This document shows positions 43,071 to 52,341 of a DNA stretch of 64,000 bases, in pieces (the first letter of the stretch is position 1; each line of letters starts with the position of its first letter). Below the pieces are notes generated by a model. It saw nothing but the letters and a program-made list of their open reading frames with translations. It did no database searches and was not told the DNA's origin. Location: positions 1 through 64,000 of the forward strand of contig NZ_CARBVX010000005.1 of the NCBI RefSeq assembly GCF_948948975.1, given 5' to 3'. The position numbers and the translations under genes are program-made. Origin of the DNA: an uncultured Lactobacillus sp. (GTDB taxonomy: Bacteria; Bacillota; Bacilli; Lactobacillales; Lactobacillaceae).

Positions 43071-43237
43071 AAAAAAACTGTGACTCCAGTCACAGCCCTT
43101 TTACGCAAAAATAATAATGCAGTTATTGAAGCTTTATATCTCTATAGTTTCGTTTTACAATTCTACTCTAAAAATATAATGGCGTCAACGGAAGTACAAG
43201 CTGTGAACTGTTTATTTTTAACAAAAATATTATACCA
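43071..43237 (-). promoter_or_regulatory. typA leader: two promoters and a candidate transcription attenuator
   Basis: P1 is an extended -10, TGGTATAAT (43229-43237), predicted start about 43222. P2 is TTGACG (43183-43188), 17 bases, TAGAAT (43160-43165). Downstream, CTGTGAC (43089-43095) pairs with GTCACAG (43078-43084) and is followed by T7 (43071-43077), a terminator-like hairpin 25 bases before the typA start. Near the P1 start, CAGTTCACAGC (43200-43210) can pair with GCTGTGACTG of the terminator arm apart from one bulged T, an antiterminator candidate that P2 transcripts would lack. Confidence 0.55.
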
Positions 43238-43316
43238 AAAACTTCGGTCGTTGCCGTCTTTTCTTTCAATTGTTATTATAGTTTATAGCAAATTATTTAA
43301 TTAAGGAGATATAATT

Positions 43317-43871
43317 TTGATTTTAATGCATGATATTACGCGCGATGGCAATCCAGTTTTAAGACAAGTTGCTAAGCCTTTAACTTTTCCATTATCCGAT
43401 GAATACAAAAAATTAGCTGACGACATGATGCAATACTTAATCAACTCACAAGATCCTAAGATTGCTGAAAAGCACCAATTAAGAGCTGGCGTTGGTTTGG
43501 CTGCTCCACAAGTTGGTGAAAGTGTTCAAATGGCTGCTCTTTTAGTTCCAAACGACAAAGGTGAAATCATCTTTAAGGAAGTTTTTGTTAATCCTAAAAT
43601 TCTTTCTGAATCAGTTAGAAGAACTTGTCTTGCTGAAGGAGAAGGTTGTTTAAGTGTAGACAAAGACATTGAAGGATATGTTCCTCGTCCTGATAAATTA
43701 AAAATTCGTTACTACACAGTAGATGGTGAAGAAAAAACTATTCGCTTAAAAGACTATCCAGCAATTGTTGCTTCCCACGAAATTGATCACTTAAATGGTC
43801 ATTTATTCTATGATCGCATCAATAAGCAAAATCCTTTTGAATTAGCAGAAGATACAATCGTAATTTCTTAA
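43317..43871 (+). CDS. def: Peptide deformylase
   Basis: This metalloenzyme removes the formyl group from nascent chains. The 184-residue protein has all three motifs: 'GVGLAAPQ' (58-65), 'EGCLS' with the metal-binding Cys near 113, and 'HEIDH' near 157. Insertions typical of Gram-positive type 2 enzymes are present. The start is taken as TTG 43317, eight bases after AAGGAG; the ATG at 43326 would be 17 bases away. Divergent from typA. Confidence 0.97.
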
Positions 43872-43895
43872 AATTAACTTTTAATTTTTCCAGTT

Positions 43896-43928
43896 AGGCG
43901 TTAGAGCAAGATGTTCTATCGCCTTTTT
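43896..43928 (+). terminator. Terminator of def
   Basis: AGGCGTTAGA pairs with TCTATCGCCT (one T-T mismatch) around GCAAGATGT, followed by TTTTT, 25 bases after the def stop. Confidence 0.8.
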
Positions 43929-43950
43929 CCATACTATATATGAAGCAAAT

Positions 43951-44026
43951 TGGTATACTTAAAAGCAAGTTTATGATAAAATTTTAATAGCTATGAATTT
44001 CTGCAAGTTTCTGCAGAAGTTTTTTT
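43951..44026 (+). promoter_or_regulatory. rpoY-rnjA promoter and leader hairpin with T tract
   Basis: An extended -10, TGGTATACT (43951-43959), predicts a start near 43966. At 43999-44018 TTCTGC pairs with GCAGAA around an eight-base loop and is followed by G and T7 (44020-44026), before the AAGGAG of rpoY. It looks like a weak intrinsic terminator inside the leader. Confidence 0.45.
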
Positions 44027-44057
44027 GAACGTTTTAAATATAAGGAGATTATAAGAA

Positions 44058-44285
44058 ATGATCTACAAAGTTTTATACCAAAAAGACCAGATCGTTAATC
44101 CAAGAAGAGAAACTACTAAAACTCTTTTTTTAGAAGCAGACAATGTAGTTGCAGCAAGAACTATGGTTGAGGATAACACCCCCTATAACATTGAACTCAT
44201 CCAAGAATTAACTGGAAACTCCCTTGCTTACGAAAAGCAAAGTCCAGATTTCAAACTGACAACTTTTGATTCTAAGGATAATTAA
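44058..44285 (+). CDS. rpoY: RNA polymerase epsilon subunit
   Basis: This is a 75-residue small subunit of Firmicutes RNA polymerase. It opens with '[20 protein letters not shown]' and has '[20 protein letters not shown]', the conserved DUF1447/YkzG pattern. It may protect the polymerase against phage proteins or stabilise it; the role is not settled. AAGGAG precedes the start. It is followed after five bases by rnjA, the usual Firmicutes pair. Confidence 0.95.
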   Translation: MIYKVLYQKDQIVNPRRETTKTLFLEADNVVAARTMVEDNTPYNIELIQELTGNSLAYEKQSPDFKLTTFDSKDN

Positions 44286-44290
44286 CGACC

Positions 44291-45970
44291 TTGAAATTAA
44301 AGAATAACGAAGTCGGCGTTTACGCTATAGGGGGTCTAGGCGAAATCGGCCGTAATATGTACTGCGTTGAGTACCAAGATGAAATTATCATCATGGACTG
44401 CGGTATCAAATTCCCTGAAGATGATATGATGGGGATTAATTATGTTATCTCAGACTATTCCTACTTAGTTAAGAATAGAAAAAAAATCAAAGCATTGGTA
44501 GTTACACACGGACATGAAGACCACATCGGCGGAATTCCTTATCTTTTAAAGAAGATTCCTGAAATTCCTGTCTATGCTACTCCATTTGCTTTAGCCTTAA
44601 TTCGTGGAAAACTTGATGAACATGGAATTTTAAACTCTAGTGAACTTCATGAAGAACATGAAGATACTGTTTTAAAATTTGATAAGTTATCAGTAAGTTT
44701 CTTCAGAACCACTCACTCAATTCCTGATACTCTAGGAATTGCAGTTCATACTCCTGAAGGAGCCGTTCTATTTACTGGAGACTTTAAATTCGATTTAACT
44801 CCAGTTATGAATCAACCAGCTCCTGATTTTCAAGAGATGGCTAAGCTCGGAAAAGAAGGGGTCTTAGCCCTTTTATCTGACTCTACTAATGCAGAAGTTC
44901 CTACATTTACCAAGTCAGAAAGATTCGTTGCTCACTCATTGCATGACATCATTACTGGAATTAAAGGCAGAATTATTTTTGCTACTTTTGCTTCCAACCT
45001 TTACCGTGTATCAACTGCTATCAAAGCTGCTGTTGATACCGGAAGAAAAGTAGCTATTTTTGGTCGTTCAATGGAAAATGGGGTTCAAAATGGTATTGAT
45101 CTTGGCTACTTAGATATTCCTGAAGGAACCTTAGTTGATGCCAATGAAATTAATCATACTCCACCGGAAAAGGCAATGATCTTATGTACTGGTTCTCAAG
45201 GTGAACCTCTTGCTGCTCTTTCAAGAATTGCAGATGGAACTCACCGTCAGATTTCACTACAACCAGGCGATACAGTCATCTTTTCTTCTAATCCAATTCC
45301 AGGTAACACTACTAGCGTTAACCACTTAATTAATAAGTTAACTGAAGCTGGTGCGAATGTTGTTCATGGTAAGATTCACAATGTTCATACTTCTGGACAC
45401 GCTGGACAAGAAGAACAAAAGATGATGATTGAGTTAACTAAACCTGAATACTTCATTCCAGTTCACGGTGAATATAGAATGCAAGTCGTTCATACTGAAA
45501 CTGCTCAATCTACTGGTATGCCTAAAGATCATACTTTTGTTCTTAAAAACGGAGATGTTCTTGCTTTAACGAAAGATTCTTCTAGAATTGCTGGTCACAT
45601 TAATATTCCGGATGTCTTTGTTGATACTTCTGGTAGCGATGATGTTGGTAATATCGTTGTTCGTGACCGTCAAATCTTGGCTGAAGAAGGTCTTGTAGTA
45701 GTAGTAGCAACTGTTGACTACAAACACCAACGTGTTCTTGCGGGTCCAGACATTTTGAGTCGTGGTTTTGTCTACATGCGTGAATCAACAGAATTGATTA
45801 GTCAAGCTCAGAAACATGTCTACCATGTGCTTAAGACGGAAATGGCGAAAGATCCACAACCAAAAGAAAATGAAATTAGAAAGGCAATTATTGAGAATCT
45901 TCAAGATTTCTTATATTCAAAGACTGAAAGAAGACCAATGATTCTGCCAATGCTAATTGAAAAGAAATAA
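44291..45970 (+). CDS. rnjA: Ribonuclease J1
   Basis: This is the main 5'-exonuclease/endonuclease of RNA turnover and 16S maturation. The 559-residue protein has an intact metal site 'THGHEDHIGG' (His73, His75, Asp77, His78), 'TTHSIPDTLG', 'LLSDSTNAE', the beta-CASP motif 'HTSGHAGQEEQ' and 'PVHGEYRM', and the conserved C-terminal segment 'ETERRPMILP'-like (KTERRPMILP). It starts with TTG; its AAGGAT ribosome site lies within the rpoY end. The second RNase J at 30845-32620 lacks one of these ligands, so this copy is presumably the catalytic one. Confidence 0.96.
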   Translation: MKLKNNEVGVYAIGGLGEIGRNMYCVEYQDEIIIMDCGIKFPEDDMMGINYVISDYSYLVKNRKKIKALVVTHGHEDHIGGIPYLLKKIPEIPVYATPFALALIRGKLDEHGILNSSELHEEHEDTVLKFDKLSVSFFRTTHSIPDTLGIAVHTPEGAVLFTGDFKFDLTPVMNQPAPDFQEMAKLGKEGVLALLSDSTNAEVPTFTKSERFVAHSLHDIITGIKGRIIFATFASNLYRVSTAIKAAVDTGRKVAIFGRSMENGVQNGIDLGYLDIPEGTLVDANEINHTPPEKAMILCTGSQGEPLAALSRIADGTHRQISLQPGDTVIFSSNPIPGNTTSVNHLINKLTEAGANVVHGKIHNVHTSGHAGQEEQKMMIELTKPEYFIPVHGEYRMQVVHTETAQSTGMPKDHTFVLKNGDVLALTKDSSRIAGHINIPDVFVDTSGSDDVGNIVVRDRQILAEEGLVVVVATVDYKHQRVLAGPDILSRGFVYMRESTELISQAQKHVYHVLKTEMAKDPQPKENEIRKAIIENLQDFLYSKTERRPMILPMLIEKK

Positions 45971-45998
45971 AATAAGCCCCACCTCGGGGCTTATTTTT
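45971..45998 (+). terminator. Terminator of rpoY-rnjA
   Basis: AATAAGCCCC-ACCTC-GGGGCTTATT followed by T, directly after the rnjA stop. Confidence 0.93.
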
Positions 45999-46021
45999 TT
46001 ATATTACATGGGCAAAAAATA

Positions 46022-46957
46022 ATGAAAAAGATTCATTTACTTGTAAATCTAAAATCAGGGAGCAACAAAGGCGAAAAGGCTCTCAAGCAAATTGAAACTG
46101 TACTTAAAGCCGAAAAAATTAACTATGATATTCATATCTCGCATTATCCGGGACAATTGGTTCCAATTGCAACCAAGATAGTCAATGAGATTAGTTCTAG
46201 AAATGAATATGTTATTGTAATCGGTGGTGATGGTTCTCTGAACCAAGCATTAAATGGTGTTAAAAATTCCGAACAGCCTAACACTCCTCTTGCCTACTTC
46301 CCAGCAGGCACTGGAAATGATTTTGCTAGAGCAGCTAAAATTGAAACAGATCCTCTAAAATTGATTAAACATCTAAAGAACAATCTAACTATTACTAAAG
46401 TAGATTGCGGAAAATACCATGATTTAATTAACGGTGAGACAAGATACTTTGTCAACAATTTAGGAATTGGTTTTGATGCTTATGTAGTTAACAAAACTAA
46501 TCACTCAAAACTAAAAACTAAATTTAATAAAATCAATTTAGGTAACTTAACTTATGGGATTAATATTGTTCAAGCTCTCAAGGGACAAGATAATTTTAAA
46601 GTTAGAGTTTCAACCAATGGTCATACCTCTTACTATGAACACGCATATTTAGTGACCACCACCAACCATCCCTACTTTGGTGGTGGTGTACCCATCTTAC
46701 CAATTGCTAGCATTCATAATCATCACTTAGATATTGTAATTGTAGAAAAGCCAAACTTAGTAAAATTTATTTATCTATTTTCTAAGTTGCTAATTAATGG
46801 ATCACACTTGAAAAGTAACCAATTTCATTATTTTGAATCATCTGCAATTGAAGTTAAAACTGATAATCCTGAGTACGGTCAACTTGATGGAGAAGAATTA
46901 TCAAAAAGAAAGTTTCATCTAAAATTTGAAGTAGATCATTTTGATCTTTTGCAATAA
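46022..46957 (+). CDS. Diacylglycerol kinase-type lipid kinase (DgkB/YegS family)
   Basis: This is a 311-residue soluble kinase. It has 'LLVNLKSGSNKGEKAL' at the start, the nucleotide-binding 'VIVIGGDGSLNQALNG' near 65-80 and 'FPAGTGNDFARAA' near 95-107, all diagnostic of the DAGK catalytic fold, and ends with 'YGQLDGEEL'. DgkB recycles diacylglycerol released during lipoteichoic acid synthesis; other members phosphorylate sphingosine-like or undecaprenol lipids. DgkB-like use is the more likely in this group but the lipid is not determined. Single gene between terminators. Confidence 0.92.
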   Translation: MKKIHLLVNLKSGSNKGEKALKQIETVLKAEKINYDIHISHYPGQLVPIATKIVNEISSRNEYVIVIGGDGSLNQALNGVKNSEQPNTPLAYFPAGTGNDFARAAKIETDPLKLIKHLKNNLTITKVDCGKYHDLINGETRYFVNNLGIGFDAYVVNKTNHSKLKTKFNKINLGNLTYGINIVQALKGQDNFKVRVSTNGHTSYYEHAYLVTTTNHPYFGGGVPILPIASIHNHHLDIVIVEKPNLVKFIYLFSKLLINGSHLKSNQFHYFESSAIEVKTDNPEYGQLDGEELSKRKFHLKFEVDHFDLLQ

Positions 46958-46966
46958 ACGACAAAT

Positions 46967-46994
46967 AGCCAGCTCATAATGAACTGGCTGTTTT
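46967..46994. terminator. Terminator between convergent lipid kinase and recD2 genes
   Basis: AGCCAG-CTC-ATAAT-GA-A-CTGGCT with T-rich sequence on both sides; the plus strand continues GTTTTG and the minus strand ATTTG. It serves both genes. Confidence 0.7.
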
Positions 46995-46995
46995 G

Positions 46996-49371
46996 CTATC
47001 TTTTTTCTTCTAATTTAATATCTTCCATACCAATCATGGGATCAATCTGCCCAGAATAAATTAGCTCGGGAGTCAAAAGATAATTTTCTGGCTCAACATT
47101 TTCTTCTTTAACTTCAGCTTTAGTTTCTTCTTGCTCCGCACTTATCTTTGAAGTATCTTCAACTTCTTTAAGACCTAGTTCATGCCTAATTTTAGCTGCT
47201 AACTCAGTCTTACGGTCATTACCTGGCGTACGCAATGCCATGATATACGCCTTTTTTTCTCCTACCATAACTAAGTTTTTTTCGGCACGAGTAATGGCAG
47301 TATATAACAAATTCCGCCTCAACATCATATAATTTTGCATCGTAAGATTTAAAATTACTAACGGAAATTCTGACCCTTGGGACTTATGAATGGTAATCGC
47401 ATAAGCACGTGTAATATCATTTAAGTCTTTAATACCAAATTCTATTTCACGACCGTCAAAATCAGCGATTAATATTTTGGCCTTATCATCAGGATTAAGG
47501 CCAATAATTTTACCAATTTGACCATTATAAATATCTTTTTCCGGATTATTTTGTAATTGTAAAATTCGGTCCCCGATTCTAAAACTTTCATTGTGAGCTT
47601 CAATTACTTTAGTTTTTGCTGATAGTGGGTTCATCACATCCTGCAAAATATCATTCAAGTGAGTAATTCCACCTTGACCGTTGTACATCGCTCCCAGAAC
47701 TTGAACATCATCCTTTTTGAAGCCACGTTTAATAGCCAAATTTACGATTTGATCAATTGCATCACCCACTAAGCTTGGTTGACATGGAATAAAAGAGTAG
47801 TTTTTAGTTTTATTAAAAATAGTCTCCTCGGCTTCTTCATCATTAATTGCATGGGCCAACTTAATAATTGATGAATCTTCACCCTGTCTATGAATCACTT
47901 GCAACCGTGTAGTGGGAAAGGCTCCGGAGCTGATTAAATCACCGAAAACGTTACCTGCACCAACTGAAGGAAGCTGGTCTTTATCTCCAACAAAAACTAT
48001 TCTCTTTGTTGAATTAATACCGGATAAAAGCTGTTTAAAGAGGAACATATCAACCATTGACATTTCATCAATTATTAAAATTTCACCATTTAATTCGTTT
48101 ACATCAGTTGCATCATTTTCACCAATGCCTAACCCTAATAAGCGGTGAATAGTTTTTGCTGAAATATCTGTAACCTCGCTCATGCGCTTGGCTGCGCGCC
48201 CGGTTGGTGCAGCAAGCAAAAATGGTGGATCATCGCTATATAAAGCTGCACTTGGAATTTCCGCAAGTTCCTTTAGACACATTAAAATTCCATTAATAAT
48301 TGTCGTTTTACCAGTACCAGGACCACCGGTAAGAATTGAAATTGGGTTATTTAGAGCGTTTTTAATTGCCCTTTTTTGAGTATCATCATATTCAATTTCA
48401 AGCGTTTCTTCAACATGTTTTATTGCTTTTTCAATAGCGCTATCATCAAATTCTTCTTTTTCAACTTGATTATTAACTACCTGTTTTAATTCAGTTGCTA
48501 TATCAAACTCAGTTTGAAAAATTGCTTGTAAAGCTGCCTTATCACCTGAAACAACGACTTTTCCTTGCCTTTGAAGTTCGTTCACACTATTAGCTAACTC
48601 ATCGTAAGATGTAGATTGAACTAAGTCGTAAGCCTGAGTTAATAATTCATCAAGTGGAACATAAGTATCTCCCAAAGTATTAAGAGCAGTCTGCAAAATA
48701 CTTAGAATTGCCCCCCTAATTCTTCTAGGATCATTTAGTTCTATTCCGAGCGCGTGTCCCATATTATCCGCCGTTTTAAAGCCAAAGCCGCGAACTTCAC
48801 CGAGAGCTTGATAAGGATCTTCCTCTAGTTTCTTCAAGGAATCAACATGATACACTTTATAAATATTACCAGCTACTTTTTTATTGATCCCATATCTAGC
48901 TAGTTTAATCACAATTTCTGAAAATGAATCCATCTGATTAATTCCAGATAATAAGCTATCTTTTTGCTTTTGAGTCAAATCAAGATTGTCAATCTCAGTT
49001 GGATTTGACTTAATAAGATCTAAAGCATTCGTTCCTAAACTATCAATGATCTTTTCAGCAGCCTTCTTACCAATTCCAGGAAACTTGTCAGAACTAAGGT
49101 ACTTAGCTAAACTGCCCTCTTCATGGGGTAAAACTGGTTCATAAGAACTTATACGAAATTGTTTGCCAAATTTTTCGTGTACAACAATATTCCCGGTAAA
49201 TTTATAAGTTGATCCAATTTGGATGTCCCCAAAATTTCCAGTTACTCGGATATTATCACGATCATAATCAGGTAATTTACTAATTAAATCTACATCAATA
49301 ATCTTAAAAAGATCTTGATTATTTTCAAAAACAATTCCATTTATTCGTCCAGTAAAACTAGTTTCTGCCAT
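46996..49371 (-). CDS. recD2: RecD2-type superfamily 1B DNA helicase
   Basis: This 791-residue 5'-3' helicase acts in replication-fork and mismatch repair without RecBC. It has an N-terminal OB-like region (1-90), helix-hairpin-helix repeats around 'FPGIGKKAAEKIIDSLG' and 'VRGFGFKTADNMGHALG', Walker A 'GGPGTGKTT' near 350, Walker B 'LIIDEMSMVD', motif III 'VGDKDQLPSVGAGNV' and motif VI region 'YAITIHKSQGSEFPLVIL' plus 'LLYTAITRAEK'. The acidic C-terminal tail is unconserved. It overlaps the upstream TPR gene by 14 bases. Confidence 0.96.
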   Translation of the reverse strand: MAETSFTGRINGIVFENNQDLFKIIDVDLISKLPDYDRDNIRVTGNFGDIQIGSTYKFTGNIVVHEKFGKQFRISSYEPVLPHEEGSLAKYLSSDKFPGIGKKAAEKIIDSLGTNALDLIKSNPTEIDNLDLTQKQKDSLLSGINQMDSFSEIVIKLARYGINKKVAGNIYKVYHVDSLKKLEEDPYQALGEVRGFGFKTADNMGHALGIELNDPRRIRGAILSILQTALNTLGDTYVPLDELLTQAYDLVQSTSYDELANSVNELQRQGKVVVSGDKAALQAIFQTEFDIATELKQVVNNQVEKEEFDDSAIEKAIKHVEETLEIEYDDTQKRAIKNALNNPISILTGGPGTGKTTIINGILMCLKELAEIPSAALYSDDPPFLLAAPTGRAAKRMSEVTDISAKTIHRLLGLGIGENDATDVNELNGEILIIDEMSMVDMFLFKQLLSGINSTKRIVFVGDKDQLPSVGAGNVFGDLISSGAFPTTRLQVIHRQGEDSSIIKLAHAINDEEAEETIFNKTKNYSFIPCQPSLVGDAIDQIVNLAIKRGFKKDDVQVLGAMYNGQGGITHLNDILQDVMNPLSAKTKVIEAHNESFRIGDRILQLQNNPEKDIYNGQIGKIIGLNPDDKAKILIADFDGREIEFGIKDLNDITRAYAITIHKSQGSEFPLVILNLTMQNYMMLRRNLLYTAITRAEKNLVMVGEKKAYIMALRTPGNDRKTELAAKIRHELGLKEVEDTSKISAEQEETKAEVKEENVEPENYLLTPELIYSGQIDPMIGMEDIKLEEKR

Positions 49372-50002
49372 TTTTACCTCTAATCAATTTTGCTACCGCA
49401 TTATATTGCTTTTGTGCTTGAGCAAAATAATTGGGATCTTGACTTTTTGATAATTTAAAATATTTTTCTGCTTCATCAGGATCAGTATCAAATAAAGTTA
49501 ACCCCAATAAAAAATTAACCTTTGCATTTCTTTGATCTTCTGAAATTTTATTATAAGTTTGATTTGCGGACTTAAAATCTCCCAAGCTAAGCCAAATATC
49601 ACCAATCAATTCTAAAGTTCGTTCATCCTGATTCTTTAACGTTAAGGCATAGGCTAGTGCCTTTTGATATTGCCCTAATTTCATAAAGATCAAAGCTTTT
49701 TGATACATTGTCTCTTCATCATCTGCAATCGAGTTAAGCAAGGCAAGCGACTTGGCAAAATCTCCCTGTATGTAGTAGCAGACAGCAATGTTATAGGTTA
49801 GATCTTCAGGATGCTTAACCAGGCCACGAGCTTTTTCTAATAGTTCTAACGCCTGATCAGCAGCATTTTGTTCAATTAAATAAGTTGAAAGCTGCAAATA
49901 ATTTTCGATATCTTTGGAATGCTTGTTTATTTTTTCAATTAGTAAATGTATAGCTTTATCTACATTGCCAGCATCATATAAGTTGGCTATTTTTTTATCC
50001 AT
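49358..50002 (-). CDS. TPR-repeat protein
   Basis: This is a 214-residue protein made of about five to six tetratricopeptide repeats, e.g. 'LYDAGNVDKAIHLLIEKINK', 'LSTYLIEQNAADQALELLEK' and 'YIQGDFAKSLALLNSI'. No signal or membrane segment. It overlaps the phosphatase gene upstream (eight bases) and recD2 downstream (14 bases), so translation of the three is coupled. Specific partners are unknown; the order phosphatase-TPR-recD2 is common in lactobacilli. Confidence 0.88.
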   Translation of the reverse strand: MDKKIANLYDAGNVDKAIHLLIEKINKHSKDIENYLQLSTYLIEQNAADQALELLEKARGLVKHPEDLTYNIAVCYYIQGDFAKSLALLNSIADDEETMYQKALIFMKLGQYQKALAYALTLKNQDERTLELIGDIWLSLGDFKSANQTYNKISEDQRNAKVNFLLGLTLFDTDPDEAEKYFKLSKSQDPNYFAQAQKQYNAVAKLIRGKNGRN

Positions 50003-50654
50003 TTTTAAATTGTATCCCTACTAGATCTAAGTAGCTTGTTTCATTCCACGCTACTTCATCAAAAGTCTTTCCATGATCTTCCGTATCAAGAATGGTAAGA
50101 CTTGTATTAGTTAAGCCGCCACGCTTTCTAATATCGGCAATATCGTACCCCTCTAGCGTTCTAATCAAGGCACACAAAGCCGCTCCATGACTTACTAATA
50201 ATACCTTATCATCTTTATTAGGATATCTTTTTACAATATCAGCAATCAATTTCTTCCCACGTTCTATCATATGGTCAAAATTTTCACCATGGAAAGTTGA
50301 TGGATCATAACGATCAGGGAAATAACGAAATGCTTTTATTTGATCTGGATATTTACTTTCAGCATCAACAAACTTCATTCCTTCCAGATCTCCTAGATTA
50401 AACTCCTTTAAACGGTCGTCAACAATGACTGGGACAGTAATTCCCATATCATTTCTAAGCATCACTGCAGTTGTTAATGCGCGTTGTAAAGGACTAGAAT
50501 AAAAGGCTCTAAACTTTGTTCCTTTTAAGTATTCAGCCAATTTTTTGATGTCTTCATAACTTTCAGGCAAAAGAGGTGAATTACCACTACCGCCTTGATA
50601 GCGTCCTTCTAAGTTCCATTTTGTTTTTCCATGTCTTACAAAATATAATTGCAT
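49995..50654 (-). CDS. Histidine phosphatase family protein (phosphoglycerate-mutase-like)
   Basis: This is a 219-residue enzyme with the catalytic 'RHGKTKWNLEGRYQG' (His8, the phosphorylated His, in RHGxT), the partner residues 'EFNLGDLEG' near 83-91 and 'LVSHGAALCAL' with the second His near 155. The layout matches broad-specificity phosphatases of the PhoE/YhfR type rather than glycolytic mutase, because of its length and the lack of the mutase-specific insert. Substrate unknown. It heads the phosphatase-TPR-recD2 group. Confidence 0.88.
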   Translation of the reverse strand: MQLYFVRHGKTKWNLEGRYQGGSGNSPLLPESYEDIKKLAEYLKGTKFRAFYSSPLQRALTTAVMLRNDMGITVPVIVDDRLKEFNLGDLEGMKFVDAESKYPDQIKAFRYFPDRYDPSTFHGENFDHMIERGKKLIADIVKRYPNKDDKVLLVSHGAALCALIRTLEGYDIADIRKRGGLTNTSLTILDTEDHGKTFDEVAWNETSYLDLVGIQFKNG

Positions 50655-50723
50655 AATTTGCTTATCCCTCCACTTTTATTACTATTATAAGTTTTAAGAA
50701 GAGAAAATAACAGTTTATAAAAA

Positions 50724-50751
50724 TAAAAAAGAAGCCTCAAAAAGAGACTTC
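50724..50751 (-). terminator. Terminator of mnmA
   Basis: GAAGTCTC-TTTTT-GAGGCTTC (one G-U pair) followed by TTTTTT on the minus strand, right after the mnmA stop. Confidence 0.8.
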
Positions 50752-50758
50752 CCTTAAA

Positions 50759-51886
<1,128 letters not shown>

Positions 51887-51902
51887 TTATCTTTTTCTCC
51901 TT

Positions 51903-52238
51903 TTAGCAAGGTGCAATAATTTGGCGATCTTCAAGATCCTTTAAAATGAAGTTAAGCAATTCAACCATTGGTGCTAGTTGTTTATTCTTAAAAATATTAA
52001 CCTTTTGCAAACCATTAGTATCTGTAACTACCATTGTTAAATGATCTAAATCTTCATTAATTGTTAGCTTTAATTGACAGGTTGCATTATAAGGAGATTC
52101 ATTGTATAAGGGATGTTTATACAAAAAATTTCCTCTTTTAGTTTTTGTAAAACCTGCATCAATCAATGCATAACGTTTAATTTCAGGATTAATCGTAAAC
52201 TTACGATTATCGCCATTAATAATTACTGTATTTGCCAT
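51903..52238 (-). CDS. DUF1831 family protein
   Basis: This is a 111-residue small cytosolic protein with 'FTINPEIKRYALIDAGFTKT' and 'GNFLYKHPLYNESPY', matching the DUF1831 family, confined to lactobacilli and relatives. It ends in a Cys. Function is unknown. Its constant position between a cysteine desulfurase and mnmA suggests a role in sulfur transfer to tRNA, possibly as an adaptor in place of a TusA-like relay; this is inference. AAGGAGA-like spacing to mnmA fits co-transcription. Confidence 0.82.
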   Translation of the reverse strand: MANTVIINGDNRKFTINPEIKRYALIDAGFTKTKRGNFLYKHPLYNESPYNATCQLKLTINEDLDHLTMVVTDTNGLQKVNIFKNKQLAPMVELLNFILKDLEDRQIIAPC

Positions 52239-52341
52239 AAAAATATCACTCTCAATATTATTATCTTATTTTTTGTAAGTGTCAAGTGTATGATTTTACT
52301 ATTATTATACCCTAAGACAATTTCTACAAAAGATAATTTTA

